From Ichthyophis bannanicus (Eukaryota; Chordata; Amphibia; Gymnophiona; Ichthyophiidae): a DNA stretch of 64,000 nt. Under the pieces are notes generated by a model, which was not told the origin of the DNA, did no database searches, and worked only from the letters and a program-made list of their open reading frames with translations. Positions 1 to 12,146 of the stretch are shown in pieces. A program made the position numbers and the translations under genes. The stretch is from positions 1,358,645,834 through 1,358,709,833 of the forward strand of contig CM066033.1 of the NCBI GenBank assembly GCA_033557465.1. Direction: 5' to 3'. Numbering within the stretch: the stretch's first letter is position 1; the number at the start of each line of letters is the position of its first letter.

Positions 1-1238
1 GGCCGGGCTCTGGCCAGGGTGACGGGACTTGACATGGCGCTCCAAGTCTCGGCGGCGCACCAACACCTTGCCACAGAAGTCACAGCGGTAGGGTGTATTG
101 CCCTCAGCATGCAGCCGGATGTGCTTGTTGAGGTTGCTGGGATCACCAAAAGGCCTCAGGCAGACTTTACACTTGAGAGGCTTATAGCCTGTGTGCGTAC
201 GCATGTGAATTTTCAGCCCATACTTGCGTGAGTAGAGCTTGCCACAGTATAGGCACAGGTGGCCCTTCTTGGGTTTGCCTGGCTGAGCTGGAACTGGGCC
301 AGGGGCACGGGGAAGGCTCTTCTCAGTGGCAATCTCCCGCAGCTGCTGTGTGTGCAGGGCCAGCTCCCGCTCTAGGCCTGTCAATGAGCCCAGCTCGGGA
401 GCACCCAAATAGGGTACTGGATCAGGGTAGTGGAGCATTCCACCCAGGTGCAGCTTGAGGGGGTAGCAAGAGGGTGAGCCATAGAGCAATTCCCCACCAT
501 ACAGCGTGAAGGGCACCACAGGCACTCCACAGTCAGTGGCTGGGCAGGCGGGTAGAGAGAAGCGATCCAGAGGTAACCCAGCTGGCGCCTGCCCATATGG
601 GCCTGGAGAGGGGCCAGTAGGCACCTGTTTAAAGGCTGATACCTCATCTACATGTGAGAGGATGGGGAAGCCCCGGAGACTGCCAGTACAGGGGAGCAGC
701 CCATCTCCCGGAGGTGGACACTTGGTAGGCAGCTGCTGGTGGCCCCCCAGGCACTCAATCCCTGGCCGGGTAGCTTTGGGAGCTTTGCCACTCAAGGTCA
801 GACTGCTGCCTTTGGTGTCTACTTTGCAGTGGCCTGCAGGCTTGAAGGCTGAGTGCATTCCAGGGTAAAAGGCCAAGCTGTGGCTCAGACTGCCCACCAT
901 GCCCAGAAGCTGTTCATGGTGCCGCACCGAGCCCACACTCATGTCCAGAGCACGCTCCTGTTCCTCTCTCCTTCTTGTTGCTCCTGCTTTGCCCAGGGTT
1001 GGGGTGCTAGCTGACTCCCTCTTGATGCCCTCCCTGAGGACACAATTGGTGTGGACATTTAGTAAAGGGTCCAGGGGCTTGGAGGAGAGGTGCTGAAAGG
1101 GTTCTGAATTTCTCCCTTGCTCCTGTCTGAGGAAGCCCCGGCAGTTGTTCAGCACACAGTGAAAGTGGATGTGAGCTTTCAGAGTGTTGGGGTACTTGAA
1201 AGTTCTCCAGCAATACCAACAGATGTAGCGTTCCTCCC
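1..1238 (-). CDS. PRDM13: PRDM13 exon 4 (last coding exon, runs off the window): zinc-finger region
   Basis: PRDM13 is a nuclear PR-domain zinc-finger transcription regulator that specifies GABAergic and retinal amacrine neurons. After an AG acceptor at 1240-1239 this exon stays open for 412 codons to position 1. It starts by completing the split glycine codon left by exon 3. Zinc finger 1 (residues about 136-158, C-x2-C...H-x3-H) comes first. A linker of about 300 residues rich in Gly, Pro, Leu and Ser follows. Three C2H2 fingers then sit at about residues 458-480, 486-508 and 515-538 (window about 19-261), the first two joined by TGYKP. The order and spacing match vertebrate PRDM13. The linker lacks the long Ala, Gly and His runs I know from the mammalian protein. 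The C-terminal tail and stop lie beyond position 1. No frameshift or stop is seen, so the gene looks functional. Confidence 0.97.
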
Positions 1239-2650
1239 CTGGAAAAACAAACAAAAAAAGGTACAACGTGAATTGCTGAAACCTTTTGCACTGAAAAAAA
1301 ATATTGTTCAATATCAGTACAAGGCAGTAGGGTGTGCAGATAAAATATTTTTCCAGTTCGTTTCGGTTTTGATCGCTACTCGTTTTCGGTTAGTTTTGGT
1401 TCGTTTCGGAGGGGGAGGAGGTCATTTCCCGTAGTTCATCAATAGTATGTGTTATTGTATCTTACCTAGTACATGCTGTTATTACTCCATAGTACACACT
1501 ATTGACAAAAGACAGAGAATGATGAAAAGGCCATTGTTTCCCATTACATTTCATTTGTAAATGATACGAAACGAAAAATGTCGTTGACATTTATCATTTC
1601 ATTTCATTTCAAACGAATGTACATCGCTGGGAGACAGTTACATGCTGCCTCCCACTGCCTAACTTTTTAAGAACCGGTGAAACCAAACTTGAAAAGATAA
1701 TACTTTCAAAACTGACCCATTTGGAATCTAGTAATCAATTCGACATTAAGAATTGTACTTTCCAGAGTTAATAGATACAAATAATTTCTGAGCTTAAGTG
1801 GGAATGAAGCGAGGGCACCAAATCGCCTTGATTTTAATATGTAACTCTTGAATGCGCGTTCGAAATATAAATTCCAACAATCTCTCATCACTCAGTGGCT
1901 TGTGACTTTTAAACCTATTTTAAACCAGAAATATTTTAAGTCGGAATCGTAAGTTTTGGATCGACAAGGTAAAAAATCTGCGTGAGGGGTGAGGAGGGGA
2001 AAGAGCTTTATTGGAGAGGGAGGGAAGTGCGGTATGTGAGTCTGCCTGGGACGACAGACCCTGAAGAGAATTACTGCCTAATGAAAAGACCCCAGAGGTT
2101 ATTGACTTAACTGCTTTCCTACGTTATTTATGGATCATCTCAAAAGCGGTTTTCCCTCTGACTACAGGCTTCATTTTTGTTTCTTTGTTAACTATCGGTC
2201 TTGATGTATCTGGGAAAGATTCTAGGGCGAATGTTGCGGTGAAAAAAACAGGAGAGCAGGACGGGGGTCCCTGAAACGACTGGGTGGTCATGATCGGATT
2301 GGGGTTCTGAATGCCCAATGTTAACCCCTTGCTTCCCATCCGGGCAGGCTGGACCAGCTGCTTCCTACTGGGGCAGGCTTTCCCCAGCCCGTGCTGCGCT
2401 CTGGCCCATCTGTTGGTGTCTAGAGAATAGGGACAGCGTATGTCAAGGGGTTGGCGACGGTCCGGAACAAAAGCCCAACTTAATGGTCATGAGCTGCTCA
2501 CGACAAAGGCCAGACAATATCGCTAAGAGCCGTCTGTAATCTTTCCCGTTCCCCTCGAGGATTCTTAAACACAACAAATCAAAACGAATTTCGTTTAGGT
2601 GGGGGCCCAGTTTATTCGGATCTTGGAATCCGATGTACCCAATGTACCAA

Positions 2651-2784
2651 AGAAGTTAAAAACCCGTGTCAAATCTCGTTGAAAACACATTTACGTGGCT
2701 TTTTTTGCGTTAAACCCAATGTTTAACGCAAAAAAGCCACGTAAATGTGTTTTCAACGAGATTTGACACTGGTTTTTAACTTCT
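2651..2784. repeat. Near-perfect 64-bp-arm hairpin in PRDM13 intron 3
   Basis: The left arm (2651-2715) and right arm (2721-2784) are reverse complements with a single clear mismatch, separated by a 5-base spacer. Arms this long and well matched mean either a recently inserted hairpin MITE or a recent inverted duplication. I see no obvious target-site duplication. The arms match no other element in the window. Confidence 0.85.
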
Positions 2785-4285
2785 TTCCTTTCTCCGATGA
2801 TTATTTCTTTGCTGCTATTAAACAGATCATAGCCTACCTATTCATCAAGTGTCTGAAAAAGCAAAATTTCATTCCGGAAAAAACTTTGCAACTGGAGAAT
2901 GGATTAGGGCAGACTGCTGGTTACTGAACCAACCAGCTCCTACTGTCAGAGCAAAAAAAAAGATCGCATCTGGGGATAGAACATTTGGAATAATTTGGAC
3001 CTCCTCTCTAAAGATCCCTGCAATATTTATTCGATGTCCAAATTCATAAAGCTAAAATCGCTCCCATATAGATAAGAAAAGACCTTCAGATCAATTCCTA
3101 TGAATGGATTTATATCCGTGTGTATTCTTATTTTGAAGCTAAATCTATACGTTTAACGGGGAAACGTCTCGCTTTGCAACTTTAAGCTGGATCTAATTTT
3201 TTTAGTTTTGCTGAAGTCTAACTTTCACTAAATATTATATCTCTCCTGAAAATGTGGTTGCTCCGAGTTAAACGGTTGAATCTACAATGTGTACAGAGAC
3301 TGACAAAGTGAATAGACAAGTTTAATAAGAAAAAAAAAGCACTTTAACCTCAAGCCCTTGGACGTTTTAGATAAATCTATAGGAAAGACTTGTGAAAAGG
3401 CAGCAAAGCGAACGGAAGGGACTTGAAAGAGCAACTGAGCGGCAGGGGCTGGGGAAGGGCAAGTCCGGGGGGCTGGTTTAGCAACGTTTCCGCTGTGAAA
3501 GCGCCACATAGCCCCGCGCTAGCTCGCTAACAATGAAACGCGGCGCTGTACTGCACTGTCGCAAACCGATCCGTTCCTTCGTTAATTCAGAATAATGAAG
3601 AAATCTATCCTTTATAACGCTGAATGAGAAGAGAAAGTGGCTAAGAGGGGTTTGCTTGGCTTCCGTCTTCTTCAGGCTTGAAGTGGGCAACGCAGGATTT
3701 CCGGGCTGTAAACTTGATTTTATTTCCTTTTTGTTAGCTCTTGTATTAATTCTGGGATTGTCTCTAAACACCCCCCCCCCCCCCAGGAATTGTCTACGTA
3801 GCATAAACCTGCCCCCATTCCTTAAGTTTAAGGGCGACTGGTTGTTTCGGGGAGTTCTCTCAGTGCCCCTTTAACGTGTTAATTTAGGAAGATCTGGTAA
3901 ACTTATCCGTCTATAAAACTTAGCGGACGTTAGCGCCATTCTCTGCATAGTTCTGTTAGCAGCCGTAAAACGGCCAAACATATACCGCACCCTATTTCTC
4001 AAGCTTTGAAGTTTAAATACTGGTTTTCAACAAGTGGACAATACATTTCTTCTTTTTCCTTATATGCTCCCATCTTTAGGAACCTTGGTAATATATACGT
4101 CCAGACTTAGAAATCTGGTTTACCGGGGGCTTGTAAGGATTTTTGTTATTTGTTGGTATAGAATGGGGGGGAGGGATTCCTTGGTCAATACAATCTGCAT
4201 TCGGACGATCAAACAACCTGTTATTTGCTAGCGACAGGGCTTCGAACTAATATTGAGAGAATTATATTAACAAAGCGACACTATC

Positions 4286-4480
4286 CAGAGGTACTCAAAT
4301 CCAGTTCTGGAGGGCCGCAAACCAGTCAGGGTTTCGGGATATCCCTAATGAATATGCATTCAGATAGATTCAAATACAATAGAGGCAATGCATGCAAATA
4401 TATCTCATGCATATTCATTAGGGATATCCAGAAAACCTGACTGGTTTGCTGCCCTCCAGGACTGGATTTGAGTACCTCTA
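4286..4480. mobile_element. Palindromic hAT-type MITE, family P1
   Basis: Two arms of about 85 bp are reverse complements: AGAGGTACTCAAATCCAG on the left and its complement ending GAGTACCTCT on the right. The inner arms contain GGATATCCCTAATGAATATG. The same inner core recurs at 24085-24190, 48153-48346 and 48561-48754, so this is a dispersed non-autonomous family. It has no coding capacity. Confidence 0.85.
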
Positions 4481-5436
4481 CTATACACTTTACAATGAAA
4501 ACGGGATTTTTTAGGTCAAGACTTGCAGAATTGCTTAGTTGCCTGAATTCTATTCGTCTTTCCGTATGACCATGAAAAGCATACAATCCAAATGGTTTAA
4601 AAACAAGATGGAAGGGGAGATAAACCCCCAGTAGGGAGATTTACCAAATAGTGCAAGCCATTGCGTGGCCTATAGAATGTTCCGGTTTTACCTCTGCTCA
4701 GGGGCAAATTTGGTTTCCTGTTAAAAATGTCTTCAACTTTGAAAAATATATCTTTTTAAAAGTCTGATAGATGCTCGCATTGGGGCAGTTTTGAGAAGTT
4801 TTTACTGGTAGGAGGAAGCTGTTTCTCTGCGTATAATGCTGAGTCCGACGTCGGACTATTTCCTATTTTAGTAGATTTGAAGTGAATGTTTAGTACTATA
4901 ATGTTGAATTCTACATTGATAATAATTCCTATTTTCAGTATCAGACCCAGATCCTATTAAAAAGGGCAGGAAGGGCTCATTTAAAGATCAGGCGTAAAGG
5001 TGTTAAAAATAAATTATAGTTTGGACAGTCCAGCTGGTTATCAGTGGCAAAATAGGGGTTTCCCTCCACCCGTGTCGAAAATGGGAAGAAGACTAAAAAT
5101 GGATAGTTTTATAAAATGCATCTAATAATTTCAATTTTTTTAAAGTTGAGGAGCTTGTAAACTAAATCGTTACCATGTTTGCATCTCTGATGGCAAAGAG
5201 TGCGGAACCACTGGTAAATCTGCTTCATGCCTACCGCTAACAGCCTCTTGCGCCCGGGCGCAAGCCGGATCGCTGGCGCTAAAGAATTATAAACGAGTTC
5301 TGGAACGCTGAATAAAATAGATTTGTGAAAGTAATCATTTTACACAAACATTCCCTCTAAACAATCGAAACATTTGTTTGTTTAGATAAGGAGCTAGTTC
5401 TGCAACCAGAAGGACGTTCTGATTCCCCCTTGTTTC

Positions 5437-5463
5437 CATTTATTTATTTATTTATTTATTTAA
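5437..5463. repeat. TTTA microsatellite
   Basis: A short run of perfect TTTA/ATTT units in PRDM13 intron 3. A similar run at about 43487-43510 forms a LINE tail, but no LINE sequence is visible here. Confidence 0.8.
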
Positions 5464-6142
5464 CAATCATTTAACAGAGATCCATTTGTTTGAAATGTAG
5501 CCCACGGGGGTTGAAAGAGATGCTCCTGGGGAAGCAAAATGATTTCCCGGGGGGTTTTGCGCTTTACAGGTTTCAGGAAATAGTTTAAACTGCTACCAAA
5601 TGGATTTCTCAGAAGCTAACCCGGTGTCTGTCCGAGAAAGTCGCTGATTCTGTTTATTCGAGATTAAAGGGCACATCTACTGCCGGAGAGCACACCAGAA
5701 ATTCCGATTTCTTCTTTTTCATGGACAATGTCAAAGAAACCCATGACGGATTTTGGTTACAGGTTACGAAAATATGTTTTGTCTAGGAGAATTCGGTAGG
5801 GACAACTGGAGATTTTGTTGTTAACATAAAACCTAAAGAATTACAAAGTTCAGTCTCCCCAGCTCACATGTTGAAGAAAGTCTGATTATCCTTTTTTGCG
5901 ATGTTTCCCATCCAGGCTCCTGTTTACTAATCCTTGGCAAACCATAATGGAGTAAGGGCGCGTTATCTGCTGCAAGCCCGCGTTATGCAATGGGATTTCC
6001 TATAGATAGGCGCCATAATCGTTCCCTAAATGATAAACAGTATAGAAGCTTCAATTCCTATTTGACAGGTTTTTGCCTAGTTAGGTAGATCATCGCTTCG
6101 TAGAGATCCATGACCCTTGGTGTTACCTTTGATGGTGACTTA

Positions 6143-6920
6143 GGGCCCTTTTACTAAAAAGCCATAGGGTGTTGCTCTTAAGTCATGTTTGGAGTGAAAA
6201 AAACTAATGTGTGTTAAGTGCAAAGCCTCCAGGTAACTGTGGGGTGTGCAATCTGTACTAATGTGTATAGTAGCTGTAAGTACCCTCAAGCCAAACTGCA
6301 ATGTGCACTCCACCCCACACTCCGCCCATTCCCTGCCCCTTCACACAGTGGGCATCAATGCGCATTTTAGCGGCTGGTAGCTGTCCTAACCGTGTGCTAC
6401 CTGTCACCATGGGCCATGCACATTACCCTCTTACCACCTGAGGAGCTTTTTTACTGATGTACACTAAGGGGCTTGTTTACAAAGCCGCGGTAGCGGTTTG
6501 CGATCGTAATCGGAGCCGCGGCCCCATTGATTTCAATGGGGCCGCGGTTGCGATCGCGATCGCGATCGCGAACCACTACCGCGGCTTTGTAAACAAGCCC
6601 CTAAGTGCACCTAGTGTGCATTTAGCCCAAAACTAACATGCCTTAAGTTCAAAGCAAGTTCCCAACACCACTCCCATTGCACTAATACCAGGCGTCCACC
6701 TATTGAGGTGGCTTTAGGTGCACTCATCTAACGGCAACATGCCCCCACACACATGACCCCACACACATGCTAACTGCAATGTGCTCATGCTCACTACATC
6801 TGTACCCCACCCAAGCACTCTATCATGCCCAAATGATAACAGTTACCATGGGCCAGAGCAGGCAGTTACTACGCAGGAAAAAGCGCTTAACCGTTTAGGA
6901 CACTTTAGTAAAAAGGCCCC
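6143..6920. mobile_element. PIF/Harbinger-like MITE, 778 bp, TTA target-site duplication
   Basis: The ends are imperfect inverted repeats: GGGCCCTTTTACTAAA on the left, and a right end whose complement reads GGGGCCTTTTTACTAAAG. TTA flanks both sides (6140-6142 and 6921-6923), the 3-bp TWA-type duplication typical of PIF/Harbinger elements. The interior has no coding frame. It is interrupted by a GC-rich palindrome at 6468-6601. The family assignment is inferred from the ends and duplication. Confidence 0.75.
6468..6601. mobile_element. GC-rich palindromic element, copy 1, nested in the MITE
   Basis: This 134-bp element is almost entirely self-complementary. It starts GGGGCTTGTTTACAAAGCC and ends with the complement. 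The centre is CCATTGATTTCAATGG, flanked by CCGCGGC and repeated GCGATC units. TAA flanks both ends (6465-6467, 6602-6604). A second copy lies at 60736-60863. It is far richer in CpG than its surroundings. Confidence 0.85.
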
Positions 6921-7621
6921 TTAATGTCACCAGACAATTCTGTAACAAAGCTCGTATTTAGTACTGGTTACCTTCGGAACTTTTCTTTTGTGTTTGGAAG
7001 TATTCTCATTTACAGCAAGTAAACCTTGAGATGGGGAGGGGGTCAACATTAAATGCAAATCATTCGACTACAAAGTTGTCCTATATATTTGTCCTTTTCT
7101 CTCTTGGATTGCCCAAATAAATCAATTCAATTTCCCCTCAGGTCTTTTAATGATTAATTCAACGAATAGTTGTCCTGAGGCCTAAAATGAAACCCCTCCC
7201 CCTCGAATTAAGGATCTTAACATGTAATGAACTGGTGAATATTAAAACTAGCGCTTGAAAAGTGCTATAGAAGAAGATGGGCATAAAACAGCAATCATTT
7301 CTACGAAATCAAAGCTGGGTTCAAATCCAGGTATTTAAAACACTCTGAACTATATTAGTTCTAAGCTGCAGATTCCTAGTGTTGCATGCCAATTTCTCAC
7401 AGTACAAAAAACTCTGGCATCTTGCAAATATAAATTCGTTTATCTAGTGTGTTTTGGCAAAAAAAATGCAGTCTGATAATACCTAGTTACACTGTGCGTT
7501 CCTTTGTTTTGGTTTTCCAGGGGTGACGCCTGCGTAAAAGCTAAAATGTTGAGGTTTATTTTGTAGAGGCTCACGTGATTTTGCAATGGTTTGCCTCTCT
7601 TTAGAAGTCTTGCTGTTGTAC

Positions 7622-7742
7622 CTTTTTCGTCGTGAGTCGGGGTAGCTGTGGTCGGGATGTCAAACCACAGAGCCAAAGATCTGGAATACCACACGGTCAG
7701 CTCTTCCCCCGGCTGCACATCCCGGAGGACTCTATAGAAAAT
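7622..7742 (-). CDS. PRDM13: PRDM13 exon 3: C-terminal part of the PR/SET domain
   Basis: This 121-nt exon encodes 40 residues plus one base. It begins IFYRVLRDVQPGEELTVWY and ends THDEK plus a split Gly codon. The QPGEELTVWY stretch is the conserved end of the PR (SET-like) fold and is near-identical to PRDM13 of other vertebrates. The acceptor AG is at 7744-7743 and the donor GT at 7621-7620. Intron 2, between this exon and exon 2, is only 103 bp, while intron 3 is 6383 bp. The phase-1 junction with exon 4 joins cleanly. Confidence 0.97.
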
Positions 7743-7845
7743 CTTAACAGAGAAAAGAGACGCAAAACAGAATAAAAATTGAAAAAAAAAAAACAAGCAT
7801 TCCCTAACGGCAACTTTTTCTGCATGGTGGAGAAGAATAAATCAC

Positions 7846-7977
7846 CTGTCCTCCTGGTAGATCCGCAGTAGCCTCCAGGTTCTGTTCTTGACTATTCCTG
7901 GCAGGCCGGATTAACCCTATCCACTCCGGAGAGGAACCCCCCACTTCATCCACTAAGTCTCCTCTCACCATCCGCAC
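7846..7977 (-). CDS. PRDM13: PRDM13 exon 2: core of the PR/SET domain
   Basis: This exon has 132 nt, or 44 codons in phase 0. It runs from VRMVRGDLVDE through EWIGLIRPARNSQEQNLEA to DLPGGQ. WIGLIRPARNSQEQ is the hallmark of PRDM-family PR domains (compare the M-x-Y-I-K-C-A-R-N-E-Q-E-Q block of PRDM12) and marks this as PRDM13. The acceptor AG is at 7979-7978 and the donor GT at 7845-7844. The frame has no disruption. Confidence 0.97.
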
Positions 7978-10336
7978 CTGAAACACAAGAAACGCCCACG
8001 CTGTGATTCCCACCGTCGCTTTCTGACACCCGCCACCACTTCTAAAAAACAGCTAAACTTATTAACACTCAGCACTATCAATTCCCATCCCTCCCCCAGC
8101 ACTAACTGCAAAGAAGTGGTTTAAATAGATACATGAACGCGCTAAGCAGACCTGCAGCGAGTTATCTCTCGTATTAATAACGTTCAAGTTTCTCTTTAAC
8201 TAGCACAAAAAAAGTATTGCACAGAAATGTTTATCCGTGCAAGCTGTCTTTCTGAAATCATTGCACGAAGAGAACAGCGCTTAAAAGTAGTAATATCTGT
8301 GTTACATCAGGACAACTTCTATCATTTTCCACAAGTATAATGGGGCAATATTTTTTTCCGTCTTGCTATTTTGTAAGAAACTGAGACAGATAAGAAATTT
8401 AAACTCTCAGAAGTCGTATAAAAATGAAGTCGTGCTTCAATTTAATGCTGGTGCATCTGCGAGATCTATAAAACATATCCTAAAATATATCTTAAAAAAA
8501 GAAAGAAAGAAAAGAAAAATCGAGCCATGAGAAATAGGTTTGCAACAGCCCGGTAGTAAAAGTCATTTTAACAAAGCAGACTAATGTGAGAGAAACCATG
8601 GAGGCAGATGATGAGAAATAAATTTGAGTGGGTTGGCAGAGCGTTTAAAAATAATTAAATGGCGTTCAAAAAAATCGGAGCGGAACGTACGACAAAAGCA
8701 TTGCCGGGGGGGAAGGAGGCGGACTGGGCCTGTGGTAATTATTTACAGATAACTCTTGAGAAAAGCAGCTGAAAGGTTAAAAAAAAAAAGACGGTTACAT
8801 TTTTTAGCTGGCTCCACTTTTTAAGCGTTTTCCTGATTGAAAGTGATAACTTGATTCAATAATCTAGGTATAAAGAGAAATACAGACTTTTGGGGAGATT
8901 CGGTTATTCAAAATTCATTTATTCGAACTTTTGTCTTCACTGTCTGTTGGAGACACAATTCGAATGATTTTCTTATAATAAATCGACGCAATCGGCTACG
9001 AAATCTTTACTAGACCACCTCAGCTAGGTGTCTCCTGAGGTTCATTAGAATATACGTTAAAGGGTCAAATTATGTTAAGTGCGTTACAGTTATATGGCGG
9101 ATGCATATCTACGTGTATGCAGCAGATATCAATCATTTTGCATGGGGAAATCTCAATTTTTCAGACCGTCTCGTTTGACTGAGTTGATTCTATGCAACTG
9201 TTAAAGTCGGCGCCAGAATCTGTAGCTTTTGCCCCGTTTACATTTGACCAAGGAGAAGAAAACATGATTTTCTTGAAAAAAAAATCGCAAATGATTATTT
9301 TTCAAAAGTAATGCATAGAAATAAAGATCACCGAGCAAGCTGCTGATTTTATCTTTCCCTAAACGAATGTAATTCGCAAATGACTAACTCTCCCACCCTC
9401 CTCACGTTAGGGGAAGTTAGTCACAGGGGTATAAAGTTGGTCCAATAAGTTTTTAAATCCTTAGTTAGTTTAAATTAAGGTTTGCATAATGCAAACAGCT
9501 AAAACTGCTAAGTCGAGAATTTTCCGTGGGATTTAACAGTGGCTGGTACCACTGGAAATCTAAATACATCTCAAGTGGTCTCCAAGGGTTTTTTCCCCCA
9601 AAAGGACTCTTTCTACTGAGGTTAATTCAGTAAGCAAGGTATCGCAGTTCCAAATTGTTTGTTGACCTTTATTCCTATCTATACAGTTAAAAATGCTACT
9701 GTATTTATTTAAAAAAAACACGAAATGTGGACCTCTGAGGAAGTGGAGAACCAAACAATGGTCAACGGTGAGAGAAGGAAATGTCCACATCTGGTAGCAC
9801 ACGACCCCGGCAATTGCACAACCTGAATTGTAAAAGTCAAGTACAGCTCCTAGCACCTAGGTCTACATCTTTCCAAAGATTTGTCCACCTCTGGGGAGAA
9901 CCTGGACGCATCTTCCTAACTCGTTTGGCCCTTGGTCCTTCAAGTCTATCCGCACCGACCAAAATAGCTTTCTGGTCTCTTTCCAAACCAACTATTTTGC
10001 GATATGGCCGTTCGAGGGCTGGCTGCTCTAGGCTAGAGATTTTCCCAGAACATGTGCTGGCGATCTGTTGCTTTTTCTAGAGGAGTTAGCACGCCAGAAA
10101 AATACCAGATGCATGGGACAAAAACTGTGAGGATTCCAGAAAAACTCGGGAGATTTTAGGATACGGTAAATAAAACGAAAATGTTCTATTCTTTTACTAA
10201 AAAAAAAAAAACTATAAAAAAACCAAGTCTCCATTCCGAATGTGAAATGGGCATACAGGTGGAGGGGCAAAATTTAAAACGGCATCTCTGTGCAGAGCTG
10301 AGTGCAGTGTGATAATGAAAGATAGAAAGGAAATAC
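7978..10336 (-). other. PRDM13 intron 1 (2359 bp)
   Basis: This intron is bounded by GT at 10336-10335 and AG at 7979-7978. I see no transposon ends or coding frames, only AT-rich unique-looking sequence. That suits an intron under some constraint in a developmental gene, though conservation cannot be judged from one genome. Confidence 0.8.
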
Positions 10337-10477
10337 CTTTTTCTTGGATGCCAGTTCTCTACGGTCTGTCAGGTATTTGCCCAGTTTCAGGACTCCTGGC
10401 ACCGGCCCTAGGCGCAGCCCTGCTGGGATAGCGCTCTCTGCGTTAACGCTGATGGCCGGAGCCCGGCTCGTTTGCAT
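10337..10477 (-). CDS. PRDM13: PRDM13 exon 1: start codon and N-terminus
   Basis: This exon has 47 codons, from ATG at 10477-10475 to KKK just before the GT donor at 10336-10335. The block IPAGLRLGPVPGVLKLGKYL matches the N-terminus of vertebrate PRDM13. I chose this ATG because it aligns with the known short N-terminal leader (about 19 residues before IPAGLRLGP). An in-frame ATG further up at 10561 would add 28 Ser/Pro-rich residues with no known counterpart. Transcription enters from the right. I see no clear TATA box. An E-box CAGCTG at about 10684 fits a bHLH-regulated neural gene but proves nothing by itself. Confidence 0.95.
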
Positions 10478-12146
10478 GCTGCTTCTGGGTGTGGGCAACC
10501 AGGGACCCCAAGGACTTGAAGAAGATGCAATGAGAGAGCCGGCCAGAGAGAGGACGACCACTCCGGCGTATCCCCGCCTGCAGAGTGACGCGGGGCTCCG
10601 GGCACACCCGCTTTTCTATGGGAACACCGGGGGCTACCCCCTTGGCACGTTGGTGCTCTTTGGTGAGAGAGTTGAACCCTTCCAGCAGCTGCACGGTTGC
10701 ATCCAAGAGGGTCACATGGAGACTTTCCCTAACCCTCCTGCATAATCAAGCCCTTTGAATGGCTGGCGAACAATGGACCGGGCGACCTTGCCATTCCCCA
10801 AAAATCCAATTTGTCAAGTGCAAAGAAAAGGCTCTGGTGAATCAAAGGTCTGGAGGGACCATTAATCCTCAGCATGGAGCATTGTCCCCTAGACAGTTAC
10901 GATATTTTAAGTGACAAATCCACTGTATAATTTCTCCATAAATTTCGCTTCTCGTCATTGTTCCCCGACAAACCAGTTTCGCAGAATAAGTGACAGCTTT
11001 AGGTCTACTTGGTTGATTCTTTTCAACTTTCATATACTTCAAAGAATTTTTAACTCTCTTCCCTTTGACTTTTTTTGTAAGGCTCGCTTAAACAAAGAGA
11101 TGGGGACTGTTCTGAGTGACTTGTTAACTTCCATTGATTCCTGGCGTGTGCCACACAGAAATTGGGCAGGTACTTGACGAGAAAATACCTGCACTTTTTA
11201 AACAGCGGCCGTACCACCGTTTCATCTGCTTCTGAGATCACTAATACACCTTGGGGGCAGCTCGATCGCTCACACTTGCTTCTCTCGTTTTCCTGGACTC
11301 GACAGAGCCTTATTCTCGCTGCAAAGTGCCCCGGTTTGTTGTGTTTCGTTTGCAGCCTTTATGCAGACAAGCAACAACCCATCTGACAAATAAAGAAAAC
11401 CGAGGGGTCTGTCTGTAACAGAATCTGTCCATCCCGAACCTGAATGCCCACTGTCCATTGCTCAGATTCTTACGGTAGATGCAGGGTCTTAACTGCAACA
11501 GTTTGAACAAGAATTGCACCGAAATTTGACTTGGCTAAAGGTAGTGTGGCATGTCAGGACTGTTTTCAAAGCGTCAAGGCCTCACCCTTTTGCAGCGATT
11601 GCAAGTGAATTTTTGAAATGCAAGCGCGGTCCCTTAAGGCCCTGAACCCACCTATTTACAACCAGCTCCTAAATTAGACTGCATATGAGACGAAATGGTA
11701 GCACACGTCTATGTTTATGAATTACTAGCGGTCATAGGCCCGTCAGGTGTACGGCTAAAAATGGGAAACATCCCCTAACTTGTAACCTCTGCATATGAAA
11801 AAAAAACCCCGCTTCTTTCAGGAAAGTAACTAAACTGGTATTATTAAATCAGGAAATGTTATTGAAGTGCTTTAGAAGATGAAGTTCTTCATTCTTGTCT
11901 ACAAATGACCATGTCAACCTCTATATAGCGCTGACATTTGTAATTAACGAAATTAACTAAACACCTGCAGAAACCGGCATTTCTCGTGATGGATCAAGAC
12001 TTCCTCTCTCTTTATTTATATATGTGTGTGTGTGTATACACACACACATATATATTTAGAGAGAGAGAGATGGACATATAGATACAGATATACATATATT
12101 TTCATACACCCAAAGAAATTAGCTCGAAAAAAAGATTTGCGGGTGG
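10478..12146. other. PRDM13 promoter-proximal upstream DNA
   Basis: This includes the 5' untranslated region and promoter, but I cannot place the transcription start. There are no repeats apart from a TG/TA microsatellite at about 12024-12058. Small open frames on both strands overlap without any codon signature and are not called. Confidence 0.6.
12024..12058. repeat. TG/CA/TA microsatellite
   Basis: Alternating TATG, TGTG and CACA tracts, followed by a short GA run (about 12059-12070). This is low-complexity sequence with no function evident. Confidence 0.85.

Larger units (their letters stand above)
1239..7621 (-). other. PRDM13 intron 3 (6383 bp)
   Basis: This intron is bounded by GT at 7621-7620 and AG at 1240-1239. 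It is AT-rich and non-coding. It holds a perfect-looking hairpin (2651-2784), a poly-C run (about 3770-3784), a palindromic hAT-type MITE (about 4286-4480), a TTTA microsatellite (about 5437-5463) and a Harbinger-like MITE with a second palindrome nested in it (6143-6920). I see no coding exon in the remaining sequence (1239-2650, 2785-4285, 4481-6139, 6924-7621). Confidence 0.9.

Noticed and set aside
10344..10745. 133-codon plus-strand frame over PRDM13 exon 1
   Set aside because: It is antisense to a confirmed exon and arises from GC-rich composition.
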